The position numbers were made by a program, and so were the translations under genes. A stretch of 64,000 bases of DNA, from NCBI RefSeq assembly GCF_010725055.1, contig NZ_BJKB01000004.1:124001-188000 (forward strand), read 5' to 3'. Below, piece after piece: positions 27,011 through 36,674 of the stretch; positions within the stretch are counted from its first letter, which is position 1, and each line of letters starts with the position of its first letter. Source of the DNA: Gelidibacter japonicus (lineage in GTDB: Bacteria > Bacteroidota > Bacteroidia > Flavobacteriales > Flavobacteriaceae). The notes beneath the pieces were generated by a model. That model had not been told where the DNA came from. It made no database searches and worked only from the letters and a program-made list of their open reading frames with translations.

Positions 27011-27973
27011 ATGGCTCTCACTCTCCTTTCATCCCCTTTACAGGGTTTTACAGATTTCAGATTTCGCAATGCTTTCAATCATTTCTTTGGAGGGATTGAT
27101 ACTTTCTATTCGCCATACATCAGGCTGAATGGAAAACTGAAGATCAAGCAGTCCTATGAAAACGACATCTTACCAGAAGACAACACCAGCTTAGAGATCA
27201 TTCCGCAAATCATTACCAATGATGCCAACGAGTTCATCTATGTGGCCAAATACGTGCAAAGTTTGGGCTATAAAGAATTGAATTGGAATTTGGGTTGCCC
27301 ATATCCTATGGTTGCTAAATCCGGGATGGGTTCTGGATTGATCTGCAATCCTTCTAAAATTGATGAGATTTTACATAGAGCCCACAACGAAACTGACATC
27401 TTGGTGTCCATGAAAATGAGAATGGGCTACGAGAATGCTGAAGAAATTTTAGAGGTTTTTCCTATTTTGGATAACTATCCGCTTAAAAATATTGCTATTC
27501 ACGCCAGAATAGGAAAGCAACTCTACAAAGGCCCTGTAGATTTGGGTGCTTTCGAAAAATGCATCGGCAGTACCAAGCACACCTTGTACTATAACGGCGA
27601 TATCACCAGTATTTCTGCTTTTAAAGCTGTTGAAGAACGCTTTCCATCCCTCGATCATTTTATGATTGGGCGTGGATTGATTGCCGATCCTTTTTTACCC
27701 AGCATGATCAAAAATAACACGACGGAATATCCCAAAAACCGATGGGCTATTTTTTCAGAATTTCACGATACCATTTATCAGCAATACGACGCCTATTTGT
27801 CTGGGCCAACACCCATAAAATTGAAGATGTTAGGTTTTTGGGAGTACTTTTCCCAGTCCACCTCAAATCCCCAAAAAGCATACAAAGCCATTAAAAAAGC
27901 TACCAATCCTATAAAATACAAACAGGCGGTTGCTCAAATTTTAGATAAGGAGATGAAAGCGATGGCACATTGA
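27011..27973 (+). CDS. tRNA-dihydrouridine synthase
   Basis: A 320-residue FMN enzyme that reduces uridine to dihydrouridine in tRNA loops. The N-terminus starts with the family opening LLSSPLQGFTDFRFR. The FMN- and substrate-binding motif NWNLGCPYPMVAKSGMGSGL, with the catalytic Cys, is near residue 97, followed by SMKMRMG and YNGDI and the glycine-rich phosphate site MIGRGLIADP near 220. I chose the ATG at 27011, just after a -7 element, over a frame that begins 81 nt earlier. The exact tRNA positions (DusA, B or C) cannot be told. Confidence 0.93.
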   Translation: MALTLLSSPLQGFTDFRFRNAFNHFFGGIDTFYSPYIRLNGKLKIKQSYENDILPEDNTSLEIIPQIITNDANEFIYVAKYVQSLGYKELNWNLGCPYPMVAKSGMGSGLICNPSKIDEILHRAHNETDILVSMKMRMGYENAEEILEVFPILDNYPLKNIAIHARIGKQLYKGPVDLGAFEKCIGSTKHTLYYNGDITSISAFKAVEERFPSLDHFMIGRGLIADPFLPSMIKNNTTEYPKNRWAIFSEFHDTIYQQYDAYLSGPTPIKLKMLGFWEYFSQSTSNPQKAYKAIKKATNPIKYKQAVAQILDKEMKAMAH

Positions 27974-28168
27974 GTTCTATTCCCAAATCGATTAAAGAAC
28001 AGCCTTCAAACCAGTTATTTAATTATTGAGGCACAAGTGTTGCAATGCAAAAATTCTTCCTTACTGAACGATTGTGCTGCTTTAAGTTTTTTTGAATTAT
28101 AGCCAGTAGCCATTACAGGATTACAATTAAATTCTATCTTAGAGGTGTAAAAGTCAATTGTTCCGGAT

Positions 28169-30355
28169 ATGCGAACCTATTTCTATTTCCTTTTTTTTAT
28201 GCTCATCCTCTCTGCGTGCAAGAATAACAGCGGGACAGATGCCTACACAGATATTGCAGATTTCAAATCGGTACATGTCGATGGTTATGTGGGGGATCCA
28301 CAATGTATTCAATGCCACAAAACAGCTTATCAAGAATGGAAAAGGTCCGACCACGACCTTGCCATGCAAATTGCAAATGATTCTACCGTTTTAGGTAATT
28401 TTAACGATGTGCGAATCACCCTTGATGGAGTTTCTTATTTTTTCTCCAAAAAGAACTCTGATTTTACGGTTCGGATAAAGGAAATTGATGGCTCTGAAAA
28501 GGAATACACTATTGGTTATACCTTTGGGATACATCCGCTGCAGCAGTATTTGGTAGATTTTGAAAACGGTAAAAAACAGGTGCTTAGAGTAACTTGGGAT
28601 GCAGTCGATAAAAAATGGTACCACCAATATGCTGGGAATAAAATGGATCCGCACGATTGGTTGCATTGGACCGAAAGCTCCCAAAATTGGAATACCATGT
28701 GTGCGGAGTGCCACTCTACCAATTTAAAAAAGAATTATAACCATCAGGACGATTCGTTCAAAACTACCTATTCTTCCATAAATGTAAGCTGTGAAAGCTG
28801 TCATGGACCTGCGGAGAAACATATTTTTTGGGCAAATAACAGCGCCGATAAGATAACTATTGCAAACGCTTATATTCTAAAGGGAAACTTACAATTTGAC
28901 CAACTCAATATGTGTGCAACCTGCCATTCTCGACGTACTAAATTGACTGAAAATTATGTGCCTGGAGAGTATTTTGACGATCAATATCTGCTGCAAGTAC
29001 TTGATACTGTCAACTACCATGGCGATGGACAGATAAAAAACGAAGTTTATGTGTACGGCTCCTTTGTGCAAAGCAAGATGTTCCATAACGATGTCAAATG
29101 TACCGATTGCCACAACCCACATACTTTAAAGCTTAAAAAACAGGGTAATAATCTCTGCATGCAGTGCCATGAGCCAAGGTATAATGAACCCTCTCATCAT
29201 TTCCATGCCCTTGGTGCCGAAAGCTCACAATGTGTAAGTTGTCATATGACAGGAGAAACCTATATGGGCATCGACTTTAGAAGAGATCATAGTTTCCGAG
29301 TTCCAAGACCAGACCAAAGCGTGGTTTATGGCACTCCAAACGCCTGCATTGGCTGCCATATGGACAAAAGCGACGCTTGGGCAGCGAAGCAAGTTGAAGA
29401 ATGGTACGGTAACCAAAGAGGAGAACATTTTTCTGATGGTTTGTTGCTAAGCACCAAAAGAGGAATGACTGCAGTAGAGCGAAAAATGCTGGACGATTAT
29501 ATTACCAATCTAAAATATCCAGCTATTGCACGCGCTACGGTAATTGACAACATGAACATGACAAGGATTGAGCAATTTGAGCCAATATTAAACACCTTGA
29601 AAGACACTTCTCCTTTGGTACGTCATAATGCATTGATGAAGTTTAACTTGGTAAATCCTGCGGAACGCGTTTCCATTGCCGCAGAACACATTAAGGACAC
29701 TTCCCGGTTGGTGCGTATCGCCGCAGCACAATTGCTGAATGGCATTCCCAAGGAACAACTTCAAAACCTGGATCAATATGCCCTGGGCAAAGCGCAGGAC
29801 GAATTGCGGACCATGCTTTACACTAATGCAGACTTCTCTACAGGAAGATTGAGTTTAGGCGATTATTTAATTCAAAACAATGATATCGCAGGTGCCATCA
29901 AACAGTATCAAGCGGGCTTAAAAATGGATAGTTTACTACTGCCAATTTATCCAAATCTGGCCACTGCCTACAGTATGAACGGGGATACAGAAGCAGCTTT
30001 TAATACTTTGAATACATTTATAAAAAAAGACCCAAATTCGAGTAGAGCATATTATCTAAGGGGCTTACTCAATTTTGAAGTGAAAAAAGAGGCTTTGGCC
30101 ATCTCCGATTTAAATAAGGCAGTAGCATTAGACCCTACAAATACGCGTGCCAGCTATAATATAGCAACCTTTTACTACCAAAATAAGGAATGGAACAAGG
30201 CAGAAAAAGCCATTAAGACAGCCCTAAATACTGAACCTCAAAACGCGGAGTACCGCTATTTATTGGCACTAATTTATGAAGGACAGGGAAAAACGGTTGA
30301 AAGTGCTGCCCTCATGCAACAATTACAGAGAGAACAAGCGGCGGGGAGAAATTGA
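28169..30355 (+). CDS. Octaheme c-type cytochrome fused to HEAT-like and TPR repeats (lipoprotein)
   Basis: A 728-residue lipoprotein (signal peptide ending LILSACK, lipid anchor at Cys17). Residues 46-396 contain eight CxxCH haem sites (CIQCH, CAECH, CESCH, CATCH, CTDCH, CMQCH, CVSCH, CIGCH), resembling cytochrome c554-like multihaem proteins. Two HEAT-like helical units follow (DTSPLVRHNALMKF, DTSRLVRIAAAQLL), then four to five tetratricopeptide repeats to the C-terminus. It would sit in the periplasm on a membrane and pass electrons to or from an unknown partner held by the repeats. No reductase subunit or cytochrome-maturation gene is adjacent. Substrate unknown. Confidence 0.88.
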   Translation: MRTYFYFLFFMLILSACKNNSGTDAYTDIADFKSVHVDGYVGDPQCIQCHKTAYQEWKRSDHDLAMQIANDSTVLGNFNDVRITLDGVSYFFSKKNSDFTVRIKEIDGSEKEYTIGYTFGIHPLQQYLVDFENGKKQVLRVTWDAVDKKWYHQYAGNKMDPHDWLHWTESSQNWNTMCAECHSTNLKKNYNHQDDSFKTTYSSINVSCESCHGPAEKHIFWANNSADKITIANAYILKGNLQFDQLNMCATCHSRRTKLTENYVPGEYFDDQYLLQVLDTVNYHGDGQIKNEVYVYGSFVQSKMFHNDVKCTDCHNPHTLKLKKQGNNLCMQCHEPRYNEPSHHFHALGAESSQCVSCHMTGETYMGIDFRRDHSFRVPRPDQSVVYGTPNACIGCHMDKSDAWAAKQVEEWYGNQRGEHFSDGLLLSTKRGMTAVERKMLDDYITNLKYPAIARATVIDNMNMTRIEQFEPILNTLKDTSPLVRHNALMKFNLVNPAERVSIAAEHIKDTSRLVRIAAAQLLNGIPKEQLQNLDQYALGKAQDELRTMLYTNADFSTGRLSLGDYLIQNNDIAGAIKQYQAGLKMDSLLLPIYPNLATAYSMNGDTEAAFNTLNTFIKKDPNSSRAYYLRGLLNFEVKKEALAISDLNKAVALDPTNTRASYNIATFYYQNKEWNKAEKAIKTALNTEPQNAEYRYLLALIYEGQGKTVESAALMQQLQREQAAGRN

Positions 30356-30528
30356 TGTTTTGGAAATCTAAAGGTTTTTTATTGGCATCAAGCGGACCTA
30401 TTTTGTTTTAAATGAGCGACATTTACAATTCTAAAGATTCTTTCTGGTTTAAAATATCACTCAAATGGAGCCTATTTTATTTTGTGGAATGTTTTTTGTA
30501 ATCTTTTCTGAATTAATAACTATGCTAT

Positions 30529-31005
30529 ATGAAAACCTTATATCTTTTCTCAACAATCATCATGATGTCAATAAGCGCGTCTAAATGTTCAGAGGCAAAA
30601 AAAATGGATAAAAATGCACCTTCAATTATTGGAGAAGCTTATGTTGAATCCTGGACATCGGAGGATGGCTCAGGCGATTCTGGGTACAATCTATACATTC
30701 CTATGCATTCCCAAGAAAATAAAGACATGCTTTTGGACTCTGTGTATTTTAGAAATCAAATCGTAAAATTGGATAGAAAATCTGAAGACTCTAATATCCT
30801 ATATGTGGGCGTGTTTAAAAATTTTAAAAAATCAAACGACGATATTATCATGAGCAGTAATCCGTTGGTTGAAATGGCGAATAAACTGCCTAATGTTCCA
30901 CAGAAAATTCCATTCAAAATTGAGGATACTGAATGTATCGTGAGTTATAAATTCAAGGGTGATACGAGGTATTTCAAGATTGAAAACATCAAGGAAAAAT
31001 CTTAA
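30529..31005 (+). CDS. Small exported protein of unknown function
   Basis: A 158-residue protein with a signal peptide that may end in a lipobox (SASKC, Cys near 20). The mature part is charged and has no motif I recognise. It stands alone, 174 nt after the octaheme cytochrome on the same strand and before the flippase gene. No function is proposed. Confidence 0.6.
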   Translation: MKTLYLFSTIIMMSISASKCSEAKKMDKNAPSIIGEAYVESWTSEDGSGDSGYNLYIPMHSQENKDMLLDSVYFRNQIVKLDRKSEDSNILYVGVFKNFKKSNDDIIMSSNPLVEMANKLPNVPQKIPFKIEDTECIVSYKFKGDTRYFKIENIKEKS

Positions 31006-31134
31006 TGATATGGTCTGAAGCCATAAGCCGGAAGCCTAGAGTATTTCAAGTGACAAAATTTTAGGGGACACTTCCTCTCAGAATTGGTTAACTCTTAGGG
31101 ATTCCCTACTTTTGACCTCAAATTAAAAACCACC

Positions 31135-32598
31135 TTGAGCGGATTTAAAACCCTTTTTAAGCAGACTTTTATCTACGGTTTAGCAACTGTTTTACCGAGA
31201 ATGTTGAGTTTTCTGTTGGTGCCTTTGTATACTACAAAAGGGGTGCTTTCATCTGTTGGTGAATACGGAAAAGTTTCCATTATCTTTTCATGGTTTGTAA
31301 TTTTCAATGTCATTCTTTCCTATGGCATGGAAACGGCTTTTTTTCGCTACTTCAATAAGGAAGAAGATCAGGATAAAGTGGTCGGGACTTCGGCAATTTC
31401 TTTGATCGTATCGTCGCTGGGCTTTTTTGTGTTAGCCTATCTGTTCAAATCGCATATTTCGGTCCTGACTGATATCAAAGAAGAATACATTTCATTGGTC
31501 ATTTGGATTTTATTGTTGGATGCCTTGGTGGTCATTCCATTTGCTTGGTTACGCGCCAAAGGCAAATCCATGCGGTTTGCTATTTTGAGAATTGTAAGTG
31601 TTGCCATCAATTTGGGGCTCAATATTTTCTTCCTGCTCTATTTAAAAAAATGGGCAGATCATAGTGCAGTGCTCAAATCGATGTACGTTCCTGATTTTGA
31701 GATCAACTATATTTTTATCTCCAATTTAGTAGCCAGCGCGGTCACTTTGGTATTGATGTTCAGCTTTTACTTTCAGATTAAATACCGATTTGATTCTAGA
31801 CTCTTTAAAAAGATGATGCGGTACGCCATTCCAGTATTGATTGCGGGGATTGCGTTTTCGGTTAATGAGACCTTTGACCGTATCCTGTTGGATTATTTAT
31901 TGCCTGAAGATATTGCCGATACCAAGATAGGGATGTACTCTGCCTGTTACAAATTAGCGGTGTTTATGACCTTATTTGCCACAGCTTATCGCTTGGGTAT
32001 AGAGCCTTATTTTTTCAGTCATGCCAACACTGAGAATCCACAAAAGAATTATGCAAAGATTTTAGAGTTTTTTGTTGCATTTGGATCCGTAATGTTACTT
32101 TCTATAGTTGTATTCGCTGATATTTTAAAACCCTATATCGTAAGAAGTGAGGACTATTGGGAGGCTATGTGGATTGTACCTTTAATTTTAATTGCCAACC
32201 TTTGTTTGGGCATTTACCACAATCTTTCGGTATGGTATAAAGTGACGGACAGAACGAAATTTGGAGCCTATATTTCTGTTTTTGGAGCGGTAATTACCTT
32301 GGCACTTAACTTTTGGTTGATCCCGATTATGGAATACAGAGGTTCAGCAATTGCTACCCTGGTAGCTTATGCAAGTATGATGGCAGCGTCTTACTATTAC
32401 GGACAAAAATACTATCCAATCCCGTATAATTTGAAAAAAATGGGACTCTACCTCTTGGTATCCTCTGCATTTTCGGTAATTTCGTTTTATGTGTATCGAG
32501 AAAATTATGTCATAGGAGTCAGCTTACTGACCTTATTCCTGTTTTTGGTAGTGATGCTCGAAAAGAATCAAATTAAACAACTTATAAAAAACAGATAA
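31135..32598 (+). CDS. Polysaccharide flippase (MATE/Wzx-like, MOP superfamily)
   Basis: A 487-residue inner-membrane protein with about 14 transmembrane helices and the N-terminus FKTLFKQTFIYGLATVLPRMLSF-type start of flavobacterial oligosaccharide flippases. It would move lipid-linked glycan units to the periplasm. The start codon is TTG at 31135: upstream codons in the frame contain no ATG, and the residues after TTG (SGFKTLFKQ) match the usual start of the family. It heads a run of same-strand envelope genes (dut, nucleotidyltransferase, TPR, DUF4292, EnvC-like). Confidence 0.9.
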   Translation: MSGFKTLFKQTFIYGLATVLPRMLSFLLVPLYTTKGVLSSVGEYGKVSIIFSWFVIFNVILSYGMETAFFRYFNKEEDQDKVVGTSAISLIVSSLGFFVLAYLFKSHISVLTDIKEEYISLVIWILLLDALVVIPFAWLRAKGKSMRFAILRIVSVAINLGLNIFFLLYLKKWADHSAVLKSMYVPDFEINYIFISNLVASAVTLVLMFSFYFQIKYRFDSRLFKKMMRYAIPVLIAGIAFSVNETFDRILLDYLLPEDIADTKIGMYSACYKLAVFMTLFATAYRLGIEPYFFSHANTENPQKNYAKILEFFVAFGSVMLLSIVVFADILKPYIVRSEDYWEAMWIVPLILIANLCLGIYHNLSVWYKVTDRTKFGAYISVFGAVITLALNFWLIPIMEYRGSAIATLVAYASMMAASYYYGQKYYPIPYNLKKMGLYLLVSSAFSVISFYVYRENYVIGVSLLTLFLFLVVMLEKNQIKQLIKNR

Positions 32599-32691
32599 TT
32601 TGTGTTAAACCATTACATGTACTGTAGTAATAGTTTAAAGAAAAACAACACCATACGATTCTGACAGGATTAAATTAATAAACCTCATGAT

Positions 32692-32707
32692 CCCGATAGC
32701 TATCAGG
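32692..32707. repeat. Short hairpin upstream of dut
   Basis: CCCGATAG / CTATCAGG pair with one mismatch, 26 nt before the dut start. A related hairpin (CCCGATAG / TTATCGGG) lies before scoB. Confidence 0.6.
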
Positions 32708-32732
32708 ACGTGGCAAAAAAAATAAATCAAAC

Positions 32733-33167
32733 ATGAAAATAAAAATCATCAACAAATCCAATCACGCCTTGCCCAACTATGAAACCATAGCATCAGCAGG
32801 AATGGATTTACGGGCTAATTTATCAGAATCAAGAATTTTAAAACCGTTAGAAAGAAGCATCGTAGGCACAGGTTTGTTTATTGAACTTCCCATTGGTGTT
32901 GAAGCACAGGTAAGACCTCGCAGCGGACTTGCAGCAAAAAAAGGGATTACCGTTTTGAATGCACCAGGAACCATTGATGCCGATTACAGAGGTGAGATAG
33001 GGGTGATCTTGATCAACCTTTCCAATGAAGATTTTGAAATTGTCAATGGCGAACGTATTGCACAATTGGTCATTGCCAAACACGAACGCGCAGAATGGGT
33101 TGCTGTTGAAGCGCTTTCTGAAACGGATAGAGGAGAAGGTGGGTTTGGGAGTACTGGCGTAGCCTAA
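32733..33167 (+). CDS. dut: dUTP diphosphatase
   Basis: A 144-residue trimeric dUTPase that hydrolyses dUTP to dUMP and keeps uracil out of DNA. All five family motifs are visible: [39 protein letters not shown] and the C-terminal P-loop-like [10 protein letters not shown]. It lies between the flippase and the sugar nucleotidyltransferase, an order found in other Bacteroidota. A 40-nt perfect hairpin begins right after its stop codon. Confidence 0.96.
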   Translation: MKIKIINKSNHALPNYETIASAGMDLRANLSESRILKPLERSIVGTGLFIELPIGVEAQVRPRSGLAAKKGITVLNAPGTIDADYRGEIGVILINLSNEDFEIVNGERIAQLVIAKHERAEWVAVEALSETDRGEGGFGSTGVA

Positions 33168-33168
33168 A

Positions 33169-33208
33169 TTCCTGCGCCTGCCTGTCGGCAGACAGGAAGG
33201 CGCAGGAA
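33169..33208. repeat. 40-nt CCTGC-type hairpin after dut
   Basis: Outer stem TTCCTGCGCC / GGCGCAGGAA and inner stem CCTGTC / GACAGG with GGCA loop, starting 2 nt after the dut stop. A near copy follows the nucleotidyltransferase gene at 34395. The two copies share about 30 further downstream bases (AAACCTTTAGGTTCA...). Confidence 0.92.
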
Positions 33209-33350
33209 ACCTTTAGGTTCAGCGTAGCTAATCTCATGTTGAAGAAGACGAGGTATCGATATTGCAGCTTTTTATACGGATAACAATAAAAGGTAATAAT
33301 TGGAATTTGAATTACAATAAATTTAGAAAATAAGTTTAACCAAAATAGAT

Positions 33351-33366
33351 ACCTGCCTTCGCAGGT
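33351..33366. repeat. CCTGC-type hairpin abutting nucleotidyltransferase start
   Basis: Stem ACCTGC / GCAGGT with tetraloop CTTC, ending 8 nt before the ATG at 33375. The loop and placement match the hairpin before atpH. Confidence 0.9.
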
Positions 33367-33374
33367 AGTTACAT

Positions 33375-34394
33375 ATGAAAATAATAGTTCCCATGGCAGG
33401 ACGTGGTTCACGTTTGCGCCCACACACATTGACAGTTCCAAAACCATTAATACCGGTAGCGGGTCAACCTATTGTCCATCGTTTAGTGAAAGATATTGCC
33501 AAAGTTTTAAATCAACCTATTGATGAGATTGCCTTTATTCTTGGTGATCCGGCCTTTTTTGGAAATGATGTGGTTAAAAGTTTATCGGAATTGGCCACAG
33601 AACTGGGTGCCAAGGCATCCATCTATCGACAAGATCAACCTTTGGGAACAGGACACGCCATTATGTGCGCCAAGGAATCGCTTTCAGGACCTGCAGTAAT
33701 TGCCTATGCAGACACCTTGATTAGAGCTGATTTTAACTTGGACCCTGAAGCTGATGCCGTGATTTGGGTGAAGCAGGTGGATGAACCAGAAGCTTATGGT
33801 GTGGTCAAATTGAATGACAAAAAAGAAATTGTAGAGCTTGTTGAAAAGCCTAAGGACTTTGTAAGTGATTTAGCTGTTATTGGAATATACTACTTTAAGG
33901 ATGTGAACGTTCTTAAACAGGAGCTGCAAGTTGTTTTGGATAATAATATTGTCCATGGTGGTGAATATCAAATCAATGATGGGATCAAGGGCATGATGGC
34001 TAAAGGCAAAGTGTTTAAAACCGGCGAAGTTGAAGAATGGATGGACTGTGGCAATAAAGCCGTTACCGTGGAAACAAACACCAGAATGTTAGGGTTTTTG
34101 CAAGCTGATGGTGAAGAACAGATGGTGGCAGGTTCGGTAAGCTTAGAAAACTCAAAGATTATTAAGCCCTGTTTTATTGGAGAAAATGTCGTCTTAAAAA
34201 ATGCCACTGTAGGTCCTAATGTGTCCATTGGAAACAATTGCACCATAACGGATGCCACCATAAAAAATAGCTTGATACAAACAAACAGCATCATAAAAAA
34301 TGCTAATTTAGACGAAGCAATGATTGGTAATCATGTGCATTATGATGGTCATTTTAAAACGATTAGTATTGGGGATTATTCTGATCTATCCTAA
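33375..34394 (+). CDS. Sugar-1-phosphate nucleotidyltransferase
   Basis: A 339-residue enzyme that joins a sugar-1-phosphate with an NTP. The N-terminal Rossmann domain opens with the signature IVPMAGRGSRLRPHTLTVPK and contains PLGTGHAIMCA and a VEKPKD motif; the C-terminus from about residue 250 has left-handed beta-helix hexapeptides (CFIGENVVLKNATVGPNVSI). The closest well-known families are RmlA/GlmU-like thymidylyl- or uridylyltransferases, but neither the sugar nor the base is certain. It lies between two near-identical hairpin repeats, in an envelope-gene cluster. Confidence 0.9.
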   Translation: MKIIVPMAGRGSRLRPHTLTVPKPLIPVAGQPIVHRLVKDIAKVLNQPIDEIAFILGDPAFFGNDVVKSLSELATELGAKASIYRQDQPLGTGHAIMCAKESLSGPAVIAYADTLIRADFNLDPEADAVIWVKQVDEPEAYGVVKLNDKKEIVELVEKPKDFVSDLAVIGIYYFKDVNVLKQELQVVLDNNIVHGGEYQINDGIKGMMAKGKVFKTGEVEEWMDCGNKAVTVETNTRMLGFLQADGEEQMVAGSVSLENSKIIKPCFIGENVVLKNATVGPNVSIGNNCTITDATIKNSLIQTNSIIKNANLDEAMIGNHVHYDGHFKTISIGDYSDLS

Positions 34395-34433
34395 TTCCTG
34401 CGCCTGCCTGTCGGCAGACAGGAAAGTAGGAAA
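34395..34433. repeat. CCTGC-type hairpin after nucleotidyltransferase
   Basis: Begins immediately after the stop codon. The inner stem CCTGTC / GACAGG is intact; the outer stem has lost part of its right arm compared with the copy after dut. Confidence 0.88.
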
Positions 34434-34542
34434 CCTTTAGGTTCAACGTAGTTAATCTCGGGTTAAAACGCAAATATTAGTATCAAAAACAATCCCACCA
34501 AACATTAGTGCGCCCGATAATTTTCGCGAAGTAGAAAACAAA

Positions 34543-35901
34543 ATGAAACACAAATTCCACATATTAATGATCCTGTTCGGAATATTTATCATTCCTAAAA
34601 TCACTTATGGTCAAGTCGATTTCAATCAAAGGCCAACTGACGATCTTGGGAATGTTGAAGACCAATTCCAAGAGCATTTTTTTGAAGCTCTGAAACAACA
34701 AGGGATTGAAAATTATCAGCGCGCCATTGATGAGCTTTTAAAATGTCGAAAATTGGATGATAAAGCTGTGGTCTATTATCAACTGGGCAAAAATTACAAT
34801 AAACTCAAAAACTTTGGAGCTGCCGAGGATGCCTTAAAAAGGGCAGTGTCCAAAGAACCTGACAACGAATGGTATTTGGATGAGCTTTATGAAGTTTATA
34901 ATCAACAAGGTGACACCAAAAAAGCCATAAGAACCGTCAAACAATTGGTCAAATATCATCCTGACTACAGACAGGATCTGGCATCATTATATATAAAAAA
35001 CAAAGATTATAAGGACGCTTTAAAACTGTTGGATGAATTGGATAAGGAGTTTGGTATAAGTGCAGATAGAGATTATTTGAGAGACCAAATCTATACACTT
35101 ACCGGACGGGATGGGGCCCGGATTGAGAATCTTGAAGGACGTCTCAACCAAAATCCTGAAAACGAAACCAATTATTTGGCACTTATTTATAGATACAGTG
35201 AAACTGGAGAAACTGAAAAGGCTTATGAAATCGCACAAAAACTTTTGGAAGTCCATCCAGAATCGAAGCTGGTGCATTTAGCTTTGTACAAGTTTTATTT
35301 GGATAAAAATGAAACAGAAAAGGCCATTGCGTCCATGAAAATCGTTTTAACGGCTCCAGAAATTAATGCCGATGCCAAAACCAAAGTGCTCAACGATTTT
35401 GTCAACTTTGTGTCTAAGAACCCCGATTACGAAAAGGATCTTGTCGATGTAACGGCCCTGATTGATGAAAATAAGAGTTTTCAGACTTTGGTAGAATTGG
35501 CCCAATACTATCTAACTCTTGATGACAGACCAAAGGCATTGATGTATTTTGAGGATGCCTTAAAATTGGAGCCAAATAACTTTTCAGTCATAAAAGATGC
35601 GTTATTACTTCAAATTGACTTAAACCAGGAAGAAAAAGCTATTGCCAAAAGTCAGCGGGCCTTAGAATTATTCCCAGCGCAACCTATTTTGTATTTGATC
35701 AATGGTGTAGCCCATAATAATTTGAAACAAGCCAAGAAAGCCATTAGAAGCTTAGAAGCTGGATTGGATTATGTTATTGAAGATCCGAAGATGGAAGCTG
35801 ATTTTTACACGCAACTCAGTCTGGCCTACAAACTCGACAATAATAATTCCAAATCGCAATCGTTTGCAAAAAAGGCAGCCGCTTTAACAAATCAAAATTA
35901 A
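34543..35901 (+). CDS. Exported tetratricopeptide-repeat protein
   Basis: A 452-residue protein with a signal peptide (cut after YGQ) and at least eight helical TPR units. The repeat consensus shows in segments such as AVVYYQLGKNYNKLKNFGAA, AEDALKRAVSKEPDN and ALMYFEDALKLEPNN. It probably works as a periplasmic scaffold. Its stop overlaps the start of the DUF4292 gene by 1 nt (TAATG), which in turn overlaps an EnvC-like gene, so the three make one translation unit. The TPR-DUF4292-M23 order is common in Bacteroidota. Confidence 0.85.
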   Translation: MKHKFHILMILFGIFIIPKITYGQVDFNQRPTDDLGNVEDQFQEHFFEALKQQGIENYQRAIDELLKCRKLDDKAVVYYQLGKNYNKLKNFGAAEDALKRAVSKEPDNEWYLDELYEVYNQQGDTKKAIRTVKQLVKYHPDYRQDLASLYIKNKDYKDALKLLDELDKEFGISADRDYLRDQIYTLTGRDGARIENLEGRLNQNPENETNYLALIYRYSETGETEKAYEIAQKLLEVHPESKLVHLALYKFYLDKNETEKAIASMKIVLTAPEINADAKTKVLNDFVNFVSKNPDYEKDLVDVTALIDENKSFQTLVELAQYYLTLDDRPKALMYFEDALKLEPNNFSVIKDALLLQIDLNQEEKAIAKSQRALELFPAQPILYLINGVAHNNLKQAKKAIRSLEAGLDYVIEDPKMEADFYTQLSLAYKLDNNNSKSQSFAKKAAALTNQN

Positions 35902-36674
35902 TGAGAATTTACAAATTAAGTGTATTACTACTTATATTAGGTTTAAGTGTGGGGTGTAGATCTACCAAAACCCTAACGTCCAGTGCGGTAATTGAGAAAG
36001 GAATGACCGCAAAGCAAATAATCAGGGAGACTACTAAACAGGAGGTTCGGTTTAAAACTTTGCAAGCCAAGGTGCGTATTGATTATACCGAAGGCAGCAC
36101 AGGAAATGGAACTACGGTTACCTTGCGGATGGAAAAGGATAAAGCCATCTGGATGAGTGCACCGCTAGGTGTTGCACGTGTAATGATAACCCAAGACAGT
36201 GTCAAGTTTTACGATAAACTCAACAATCAATATTTTAATGGCGATTTTTCACTACTGACCCGACTTTTGGGCACCGATATTGACTTTGAGAAAATCCAGA
36301 ACATCTTGCTTGGCGAACCTATTTTTGATTTGAAAGCAGACACGTATGTGACAGCTGCCAACGACGAATCCTACGTACTGCATCCCAAAGACCAACGGGC
36401 TTTGTTTGAATTGTTCTTTTTGATCAACCCAGGATTTTTTAAACTGGATTCCCAACAGTTATATCAGCCATTGGAAAAAAGAATGCTGCAGATAGACTAT
36501 AAGAAATATCAAGAGGTGAGCAAGCAAATTTTTCCTGAAAACATTCGTATCATTGCAGTGGAAAAAAATGATGAAATTATCATCGATCTCGATTTTAAAT
36601 CTATACAACTAAATGGCGAGATCCGTTTCCCATTCAACATTCCGTCAGGATATAAAGAAATTGAACTTGAATAA
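35901..36674 (+). CDS. DUF4292 lipoprotein
   Basis: A 257-residue lipoprotein (lipobox LSVGC, Cys19). The mature part is beta-rich and includes FKTLQAKVRIDY, VTLRMEKDKAIWMSAPLGVAR and RMLQIDYKKYQ, which I recognise as DUF4292. The layout recalls LolB/LolA-like lipoprotein carriers with a concave beta sheet, but this is a fold-level impression and has not been tested. It is translationally coupled to both neighbours (1-nt overlaps). Confidence 0.82.
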   Translation: MRIYKLSVLLLILGLSVGCRSTKTLTSSAVIEKGMTAKQIIRETTKQEVRFKTLQAKVRIDYTEGSTGNGTTVTLRMEKDKAIWMSAPLGVARVMITQDSVKFYDKLNNQYFNGDFSLLTRLLGTDIDFEKIQNILLGEPIFDLKADTYVTAANDESYVLHPKDQRALFELFFLINPGFFKLDSQQLYQPLEKRMLQIDYKKYQEVSKQIFPENIRIIAVEKNDEIIIDLDFKSIQLNGEIRFPFNIPSGYKEIELE

